From positions 1-38,393 of the forward strand of contig JAFRXI010000053.1 of NCBI GenBank assembly GCA_017437755.1: a DNA stretch of 38,393 bases. The letters are read 5' to 3'. The first letter of the stretch is position 1. Every line of letters begins with the position of its first letter. The translations under genes were made by a program, and so were the position numbers. The stretch is from Bacteroidales bacterium (GTDB lineage Bacteria > Bacteroidota > Bacteroidia > Bacteroidales > UBA932). Shown piece after piece: positions 32,266 to 38,393 of the stretch. The notes under the pieces were generated by a model. It had not been told where the DNA came from. It saw only the letters and a program-made list of their open reading frames with translations, and ran no database searches.

Positions 32266-35204
32266 CTTCTGAAACGTGACCTTCCTTCTCCGGAACGGAA
32301 ACCGCCGTCCATGCGGGAACTGCCGTCCATGAACATTTCCACGTCTGCGGCCTTGCGGCTGTTCCTGGCGTTCATCTTCCCGAAACGGTAGGAAACCCCT
32401 GCCAGGATATACCGTCCCATGGAAAGGGTGAAGGTATCGGAAACGTTGTCCGAACCTACGCGATGCGAAACCGAAACTCCCCTGTTGAGAAGGTCCTTCC
32501 CGCTCAGATACAGGGAGAAAGCCTTTATATCCTTGGATATCCTGACGTTCAGGTTATGCATGTTCTTCTTGAAGACGTCGGCGTATCCGATGTATCTGTC
32601 ATAGTTATAGTTCACGCGGAAGGTATAATCATTCCTGGTGGTATACTGGACGTCAAGGAAGGCGCTGGCCACCCAGGTATGGGAATCCGCCTTGCCGTCG
32701 AGAGTGAACCATGCGTGTGAGCCCCTTGCCGATGTACCGGCCGACGCCCTCCACGATCCATTGTTGAACCTGACCGTAAAGGACGGCCTTATGGAAAGGT
32801 TCCGGGTAAGGCTCTCGTCGAATCCGCTCTCGCCGGAATAGAACCGGCCGCCGGATTCATCACCCCAGAAGGAGCCCATGAAGGTCTTGTAGTCAAACGA
32901 CGGGGTATCTATCCCCGGGAGTTTTCCCTTTGCCTGGTAATTTACTGAAACTGAATAGTTTCCCATAAAAATCACATCAAATGACCAGGGTGACTTCCCA
33001 ACCGGGATGATAAGCGTTGCCGATGGTGACAATGTGACTCCGGGATGCTTTGCAATTACCGGAATCCTGTAACGGATACCCCCCTCATCGAACCAGCTTG
33101 CCGAAACTGTGGGCCCCAGGTCGAAACTGGCTTCCATCCTGACCATTCCGTGAACCGCGCCTCCACTGCCGCCGTACCGTTCCGCATCGCTCCTCGGGGT
33201 CCTCCTTTGGGAAAGATGTAAATCCATGTGCAGCCTATGACTGAAAGACGGCTTCAGATAAACGTTGCCTACCCCGATGCTGGTTGGGTTGGAGATATCC
33301 AGCGACGGCATCATGCTGGAATGCGAAGGCTGGGTTGAACTGCCGGAATACCCGAAAGACAACAACCCCAAACCCAGATTCAAAAATGGCGCTGCCTTCC
33401 AGATTACGTCTCCGCCAGATTCCGAAGTTCCGGAAATCCCGTCATGGGAAACGGTCTTGGTATAATCGGCATGGAGGGATGCACCGAACTGGACGTCGAC
33501 CTTACCCGATGAGTATTGCGCCAGGACACGGGTGTTACCGGAATAACCGTTGGTCCTGGAATCCGATGAATAATGGTCGTTTCCGCTCCCGTCGGGATTG
33601 AATGCCTTTTTCTGGTTGCCGGAAGATGAGACATCACCGGAAATACTGCTCTGCAGTTTCCAGGACTCCGAGAATGGCTCGACATAAGTAATTGTAACCG
33701 AGCCGTTTCCGCTACCGCCGCCATTCTTGTAAAGGAGATCTCGGCTGGTGGTGCGTTCCGTCTGCAGGAATTCGGTGAGCGAATAATCACGACTGTCGCC
33801 CTTGTTGAAGGAAAGTGAGTACGAAGATTCCACCGAAAGATTCCTCCCTGCTTTTCCCATCCCCAATCGAATGTAGGTCAGGCTTCCGTCGTTCGACAGC
33901 CGTTTGGACAGGGAGGAATTCTCGCTTGTTGCACGGCTCCTCAGGGCTTCCTCAGTCCTGGTTTCCGAACTCTGGGAAGAAGATGAGCCGGTCCTTGAGA
34001 ACTGGAGGGCCTCCCTGGCGGTGATTATATGCTTTGGCCTGGGCCGGCGGGACGTCCTCATATTTGAAATCGAGGCATTGAACCTTAGATTCTGCCCGGT
34101 GGATGTTCCGTTTCGGAAAGAATCGCCGTAATACTCGTCTTCGGAACCGGGGAAACTCCTGGATTCCGTATGGGAGCCAGTCTTCCGGCTGTTTGCATTA
34201 TAATAGACGCTCAGGTCGGTATCATATCCCTGTATACGGTCAGTCGTGAAATTCACCCCCGTCTGCCCCTCCGTGGAAAGACCGTCCCTCACGAAAAGCC
34301 GGTCCGAGTCCGAGACATTCTCGCCCCTGGCCACGGCTGTGACCTGGTCCTGTTTCCCGAAAGCCGCCAGCATTCCGTTGACGTTCCAGAGGAATGGAGG
34401 CGTGGCCACGAGTTCATCCTGTCCCTTTGACGGGATTGAAGAACCGGCAGCCGCACTCACCCTCCCGAAAAGTCCCTTGCTGTATTCCTGCTTGAGGGAT
34501 ACGTCCATTTTCTTCCCGGACGATCCGCCGCCGATCCGCTTTATCCCCGTGACCGCCGACCTGTCGGCGTCGGCATCGGTGACGGTGACCTTTTCTACAG
34601 CCTTGGAGGGTATGTTGTCCAGCGCAGCGCTGTTGTCGCCGGTGAAGAAAGTCCTGCCGTTGACGGTAATACGCCTGACGCTCTCACCCTGGACCTTCAC
34701 CGAGCCGTCTTCGCCCAACTCGATCCCGGGCATCTGCCTGAGGAGGTCCTTAAGCACGTCGTTCTCCCCGATCCGGTATGCGGCGGCGTTGTAGATGAGG
34801 GTATCCTGACGCACCTCCAGCGGATTTACCTTCTCAGTGATGACCGCAGCCTTGAGGGCTTCCATGTCGGGCTGCATAAGAAGCGTTCCTATATCCTTCC
34901 AGGTGGAAAAATAAATGATTTTCCGGTAAGGCTTATACCCCAGCATCTCCACGTTGAGACGGTAGTTCCCGGGGGTGACACGGTCCAAAAAGGCCTTGCC
35001 CTCAGAGTCGGAAAGGGTGAAATGGGTGATGATGGTATCCTTGGCAGGCTGGAGGTAAACCGATGCAAAGGCTACGGCTTCGCCCGAGAGTGAATCCTTG
35101 ACCGTGGCAGATATCCTGAAGGAAGAATTCATTAATACATGCCTCTGCGAAAAAGCCGCATGGCAGCAAAGGGTCAGGGCAATCAGGGCGAACAGGCGTT
35201 TCAT
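32262..35204 (-). CDS. Outer-membrane beta-barrel protein, TonB-dependent-receptor-like
   Basis: The 980-residue protein starts with a signal peptide (MKRLFALIALTLCCHAAFSQ). It is followed by a carboxypeptidase-regulatory-like beta-sandwich (about 30-110, ISATVKDSLSGEAVAFASVYL), a plug-like domain (about 130-220, VLKDLLRQMPGIELGEDGSV and TVNGRTFFTGD), and a long barrel (about 230-945, PF14905/OMP_b-brl_3 type). The last strand ends YRFGKM, then comes a 35-residue Arg/Ser/Gly tail, so the usual terminal aromatic is not at the end. No SusD-like partner is adjacent. It lies 11 bases after fcl and overlaps the metallophosphoesterase gene. The ligand is unknown. Confidence 0.88.
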   Translation of the reverse strand: MKRLFALIALTLCCHAAFSQRHVLMNSSFRISATVKDSLSGEAVAFASVYLQPAKDTIITHFTLSDSEGKAFLDRVTPGNYRLNVEMLGYKPYRKIIYFSTWKDIGTLLMQPDMEALKAAVITEKVNPLEVRQDTLIYNAAAYRIGENDVLKDLLRQMPGIELGEDGSVKVQGESVRRITVNGRTFFTGDNSAALDNIPSKAVEKVTVTDADADRSAVTGIKRIGGGSSGKKMDVSLKQEYSKGLFGRVSAAAGSSIPSKGQDELVATPPFLWNVNGMLAAFGKQDQVTAVARGENVSDSDRLFVRDGLSTEGQTGVNFTTDRIQGYDTDLSVYYNANSRKTGSHTESRSFPGSEDEYYGDSFRNGTSTGQNLRFNASISNMRTSRRPRPKHIITAREALQFSRTGSSSSQSSETRTEEALRSRATSENSSLSKRLSNDGSLTYIRLGMGKAGRNLSVESSYSLSFNKGDSRDYSLTEFLQTERTTSRDLLYKNGGGSGNGSVTITYVEPFSESWKLQSSISGDVSSSGNQKKAFNPDGSGNDHYSSDSRTNGYSGNTRVLAQYSSGKVDVQFGASLHADYTKTVSHDGISGTSESGGDVIWKAAPFLNLGLGLLSFGYSGSSTQPSHSSMMPSLDISNPTSIGVGNVYLKPSFSHRLHMDLHLSQRRTPRSDAERYGGSGGAVHGMVRMEASFDLGPTVSASWFDEGGIRYRIPVIAKHPGVTLSPSATLIIPVGKSPWSFDVIFMGNYSVSVNYQAKGKLPGIDTPSFDYKTFMGSFWGDESGGRFYSGESGFDESLTRNLSIRPSFTVRFNNGSWRASAGTSARGSHAWFTLDGKADSHTWVASAFLDVQYTTRNDYTFRVNYNYDRYIGYADVFKKNMHNLNVRISKDIKAFSLYLSGKDLLNRGVSVSHRVGSDNVSDTFTLSMGRYILAGVSYRFGKMNARNSRKAADVEMFMDGSSRMDGGFRSGEGRSRFRR

Positions 35205-35215
35205 AGTCTTGGGTA

Positions 35216-36325
35216 TCAGGTTTTTACATACCAGTCATACAGGCGCCCGATTCCTTCGTCGATTCCAATCCTGTGATGCCATCCAAGGCTGTGGAGCTTG
35301 CTTACGTCAGTTCTCTTGAGGGGTGTTCCATCGGGCTTTGAACGGTCCCATACAATGCTGCCGGCAAAACCGGTCACGGCCTTTACCTTGTACGCCAAGT
35401 CCTTGATACTCAGTTCTTCACCGGTTCCCACGTTGATGTGACAGTTGCGGATTTCCAGTATCCCGTCGGAATTGGTGACTGCATCGCGGAAGGTATCCTT
35501 GAAGTCCACGTTCAGGAGGACATGGACGCTGGCATCGGCCATCTCCTCACTCCAGAGGAACTCCCTCATGGGCGACCCGGTCCCCCAAAGGGTGACCGCG
35601 GAAGGGGTGATGCCGTAATAAGCGAGCATGGCAAGTATTTCATCTTCAGGTGATTCCCCGTTGACCGGCGCCAGTCCCGGAGCGGTAACCGGCCTTGAAG
35701 CCACATCTTTCCGCACGGCATCCCAGTCCCCTTTTTCCAGGCAGGATGCCAGATGGAACTTCCGTATCATGGCCGGAAGCACATGGCTTCTTTCCAGATG
35801 GAAGTTGTCGCCCGGGCCGTACAGGTTGGTAGGCATAACAGCTATGTAGTTGCAGCCGTACTGGATGGAGAAACTCTCGCACATCTTGAGGCCCGCGATC
35901 TTGGCGATGGCATAGGGCTCGTTGGTATACTCAAGGGGCGATGTCAGGAGGCAGTCCTCCCCCATCGGCTGCGGGGCCTCCCTGGGATAGATGCAGGTGG
36001 AACCGAGGAAAAGCAGTTTCTTCACCCCGTGCCGCCAACTCTCCCCTATCACGTTCTGCTGGATCTGAAGGTTCTTGTAGATGAAGTCGGCCCTGTACCT
36101 GAGATTGGCCATTATGCCTCCCACATGGGCCGCGGCGAGGACCACCGCATCGGGCTGCTCGGCGTCGAAGAATGCCCTTACGGCAACCGGATCCTCGAGG
36201 TCCAACTCGGAATGGGTCCTGCCTACAAGATTGGTGAAACCCCTGGAAACCAGGTTGTTCCATATTGCCGATCCTACCAGTCCCCGGTGACCGGCCACGA
36301 AAATCTTTGACGTAAAGTCCAGCAT
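35216..36325 (-). CDS. fcl: GDP-L-fucose synthase
   Basis: This 369-residue short-chain dehydrogenase-fold enzyme performs the epimerase/reductase step from GDP-4-keto-6-deoxymannose to GDP-L-fucose. It has the NADP motif AGHRGLVGSAI near the N-terminus, AAHVGGI, the SSTCIYP-like GSTCIYP segment, catalytic YAIAK, and MPTNLYGPGDNF. It is longer than E. coli Fcl (321) because of a segment of about 45 residues in the middle of the second half, which Bacteroidota forms commonly carry. It begins one base after the gmd stop. Confidence 0.95.
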   Translation of the reverse strand: MLDFTSKIFVAGHRGLVGSAIWNNLVSRGFTNLVGRTHSELDLEDPVAVRAFFDAEQPDAVVLAAAHVGGIMANLRYRADFIYKNLQIQQNVIGESWRHGVKKLLFLGSTCIYPREAPQPMGEDCLLTSPLEYTNEPYAIAKIAGLKMCESFSIQYGCNYIAVMPTNLYGPGDNFHLERSHVLPAMIRKFHLASCLEKGDWDAVRKDVASRPVTAPGLAPVNGESPEDEILAMLAYYGITPSAVTLWGTGSPMREFLWSEEMADASVHVLLNVDFKDTFRDAVTNSDGILEIRNCHINVGTGEELSIKDLAYKVKAVTGFAGSIVWDRSKPDGTPLKRTDVSKLHSLGWHHRIGIDEGIGRLYDWYVKT

Positions 36326-36326
36326 A

Positions 36327-37379
36327 TCACTTCCTCACTGCTTCCATGTCATGGCGAACCATTATCTTCACCAGTTCCTCGAAGGTTGTCTTACGGGGAT
36401 TCCAACCGAGAGTCCGGCGGGCCTTGGAAGGATCCCCGAGCAGGGTCTCAACCTCGGCGGGACGGAAATACCTGGGGTCCACCTCAACCAGGATCCTGCC
36501 CTTGGCAGTGTCGATACCCTTTTCGTCCAGGCCTTCCCCTTCCCAGCGGAGAGTGATTCCCGCCTCGGCGAAAGCAAGGGTGCAGAACTCCCTGACGGAA
36601 TGCTGCTCGCCTGTAGCGATCACGTAGTCATCCGGTTCTTCCTGCTGGAGGATCAGCCACATGCATTCCACGTAATCCCTGGCATAACCCCAGTCGCGGA
36701 GGGCGTTCAGGTTCCCCAGATACAGCCTGTCCTGGATTCCCGCCGCGATCCTTGCGGCGGCAAGGGTAATCTTGCGCGTCACGAAGGTCTCGCCCCTGCG
36801 TTCCGACTCGTGGTTGAACAGGATTCCGTTGCAGCAGTACATGCCGTAACTCTCGCGGTAGTTCTTCATTATCCAGAAGCCGTACAGCTTGGCAACGGCA
36901 TAGGGCGAACGGGGATAGAACGGAGTAGTCTCGCTCTGGGGTATTTCCTGAACCTTTCCGTAAAGCTCCGAAGTGGAAGCCTGGTAAATCCTGCAGGTCT
37001 GGGACAGCCCGGCTATCCTCACCGCCTCCAGAAGACGCAGGACTCCGTCGGCATCGGTATCGGCGGTGAATTCAGGGACGTCGAACGACACCTTGACATG
37101 GCTCTGAGCAGCCAGGTTGTAGATTTCGTCGGGACGGACCTCGGAAATGATACGGATAAGCGAACTGGAATCGGTCATGTCGCCCCAGTGGAGGTTCACC
37201 GGCCTGCGCTTGCGGGAGTCGCGCACCCATCCTTCAAGGTACAGGTGCTCTATCCTTCCCGTATTGAACGATGAACTGCGTCGGAGGATTCCATGGACTT
37301 CATAACCTTTTTCCAGCAGGAATTCGGCGAGGAACGAGCCGTCCTGGCCCGTAATCCCCGTAATGAGTGCTTTTTTCAT
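36327..37379 (-). CDS. gmd: GDP-mannose 4,6-dehydratase
   Basis: The 350-residue enzyme makes the first step of GDP-L-fucose synthesis. It shows the Rossmann motif [33 protein letters not shown], the catalytic threonine/serine region [17 protein letters not shown], and the [16 protein letters not shown] loop that is diagnostic for Gmd. It overlaps the upstream CapD-like gene by one base (TGATG) and is followed at once by fcl, so the complete two-step pathway from GDP-mannose is present. Confidence 0.97.
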   Translation of the reverse strand: MKKALITGITGQDGSFLAEFLLEKGYEVHGILRRSSSFNTGRIEHLYLEGWVRDSRKRRPVNLHWGDMTDSSSLIRIISEVRPDEIYNLAAQSHVKVSFDVPEFTADTDADGVLRLLEAVRIAGLSQTCRIYQASTSELYGKVQEIPQSETTPFYPRSPYAVAKLYGFWIMKNYRESYGMYCCNGILFNHESERRGETFVTRKITLAAARIAAGIQDRLYLGNLNALRDWGYARDYVECMWLILQQEEPDDYVIATGEQHSVREFCTLAFAEAGITLRWEGEGLDEKGIDTAKGRILVEVDPRYFRPAEVETLLGDPSKARRTLGWNPRKTTFEELVKIMVRHDMEAVRK

Positions 37380-38393
37380 CAGTCTTTCCTGTCAAGTACG
37401 GAGAATTCGGAATTGAGGCTCCTGAACTCCGGTACTATTTCTTTCATCTTTGAAACTATGGTCCTGGAATCGAACGAATAACTCAACTTGATCAGGTCGT
37501 CGATGCTTGCCGAGGCCTCGGCATAGTCCACTTCCCGGACTTTGGCTATCATTATCTTGTCGTGGCTGGTGGGATCCACATTCTCCTTGCTGGCAAGGAG
37601 TTCCTCATAGAGTTTTTCGCCGTGGCGGAGTCCGGTGAACTCTATCTTGATGTCATTCCTTCCCGACAGCAGGATCATCTTGTTGGCGAGGTCCACTATC
37701 TTCACTGGCTTGCCCATGTCAAAGATGTAGATTTCCCCGCCGGAGCCCATGCATCCGGCCTCCAGCACCAGGCGGCACGCCTCGGGAATGGTCATGAAAT
37801 AACGGATGATGTCGGGATGGGTCACCGTCACGGGGCCGCCGTTCTCTATCTGGCGGCGGAACAGCGGAATCACCGAACCGTTGGACCCGAGCACATTGCC
37901 GAAGCGGGTGGTAATGAAATGGGTGCCACCGCCCTCGGCAGCTATCTTACGGGCCAGCGACTGGACGTAAATCTCGCAGATCCGCTTGGAGCAACCCATT
38001 ACGTTTGAAGGATTTACGGCCTTGTCGGTGGATATCATCACAAATTTTTCAACCTTGTACTTAACTGACAGGTCGGCAAGGATGCGGGTGCCGAGGATAT
38101 TGTTCTGCACCGCCTCGGAAACGTTGTCCTCCATCATGGGAACATGCTTGTAGGCGGCGGCATGGAAGACGATGTCGGGACGGTATTCGGTGAAGATGCT
38201 CTCCATCCTGGCCTCGTTGGCTATGTTGGCCACTATCGTGAAAGAGTCCAGGTCCCTCCAGTTCTGCCTGAGTTCCATACGGAGGTCGTGAAGAGGGGTT
38301 TCCGCCTGGTCTATGAGTATGAGCATGTAGGGATTGAATCCGGCCACCTGGCGCACTATCTCGCTTCCTATGGACCCCGCAGCGCCGGTGATG
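37379..38393 (-). CDS. CapD/WbpM-type nucleoside-diphosphate-sugar dehydratase (N-terminus outside window)
   Basis: The frame is open to the right edge, where it reads [15 protein letters not shown], the Rossmann motif of this extended SDR family. It continues with [24 protein letters not shown], the SNVMGCSKR catalytic region, [16 protein letters not shown] and [12 protein letters not shown], all typical of polysaccharide-biosynthesis 4,6-dehydratases acting on UDP-GlcNAc. The full WbpM type has an N-terminal membrane region of about 250 residues; whether it exists here cannot be seen. A GTG inside the frame at 38356 is not the start because the Rossmann motif lies upstream of it. Confidence 0.93.
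   Translation of the reverse strand, partial: ITGAAGSIGSEIVRQVAGFNPYMLILIDQAETPLHDLRMELRQNWRDLDSFTIVANIANEARMESIFTEYRPDIVFHAAAYKHVPMMEDNVSEAVQNNILGTRILADLSVKYKVEKFVMISTDKAVNPSNVMGCSKRICEIYVQSLARKIAAEGGGTHFITTRFGNVLGSNGSVIPLFRRQIENGGPVTVTHPDIIRYFMTIPEACRLVLEAGCMGSGGEIYIFDMGKPVKIVDLANKMILLSGRNDIKIEFTGLRHGEKLYEELLASKENVDPTSHDKIMIAKVREVDYAEASASIDDLIKLSYSFDSRTIVSKMKEIVPEFRSLNSEFSVLDRKD

Noticed and set aside
32262-35204. SusC/SusD polysaccharide utilisation locus
   Set aside because: The barrel protein has the OMP_b-brl_3-like layout, and no SusD lipoprotein or glycoside hydrolase is adjacent.
1-38393. CRISPR arrays, insertion sequences or tandem repeats
   Set aside because: Reading through the window showed no spaced direct repeats, no transposase and no long terminal repeats.

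Overview
The window looks like a chromosomal segment of a member of the order Bacteroidales (phylum Bacteroidota). No family can be assigned from the sequence alone. Four things support this. Several genes are preceded by the Bacteroidota sigma-ABfr promoter pattern (TTTG, about 18-20 bases, TAnnTTTG). Shine-Dalgarno sites are almost absent. SecA is about 1100 residues long. The window also has bactofilin, PCMD-type and OMP_b-brl-type proteins and a tmRNA tag ending in NYALAA. All genes but one lie on the minus strand, so transcription runs from high to low coordinates. There is no phage, insertion sequence, CRISPR array or tRNA gene, and no gene-free stretch above 300 bases.

Region by region, in the direction of transcription. 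(1) 38393-31027: the C-terminal part of a CapD/WbpM-type nucleotide-sugar dehydratase, then gmd and fcl (GDP-L-fucose synthesis), a 980-residue outer-membrane beta-barrel protein and a secreted metallophosphoesterase, all overlapping or nearly touching. (2) 31016-29621: gdhA with its own promoter. (3) 29597-25368: a four-gene surface-glycan cassette (Wzx-like flippase, a GT8-like and two GT2 glycosyltransferases). (4) 25358-20264: a small outer-membrane barrel protein, a small membrane protein, secA and a bactofilin, with two intrinsic terminators and new promoters between them. (5) 20185-19406: a secreted PCMD-domain protein. (6) 19399-12866: the tmRNA gene ssrA, followed after only 16 bases by a tight chain of seven genes: an endonuclease/exonuclease/phosphatase-fold protein, nanE, a phosphohexomutase, an HsdR_N-domain protein, cca, xerC and hpf. 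The chain ends in an intrinsic terminator. (7) 12729-5026: holA, a NatA/NatB-type ABC exporter, a 5'-nucleotidase split over two genes, yicC and glnS. (8) 3817-5019: a ROK-family regulator, the only plus-strand gene, convergent with glnS. (9) 3714-1: a four-helix-bundle/HAMP-like membrane protein, trkH and a RecD-like helicase whose last residues lie outside the window.

Functional themes are surface glycan assembly, envelope and secretion functions, and a block of RNA and ribosome quality-control genes (ssrA, cca, hpf, yicC, glnS). The observations most worth checking are the tmRNA gene leading directly into an operon whose first gene has an unusually good Shine-Dalgarno site, two promoters placed so close to their start codons that the mRNAs should be leaderless, and a sensor-like membrane protein without an output domain overlapping trkH where no trkA is seen.
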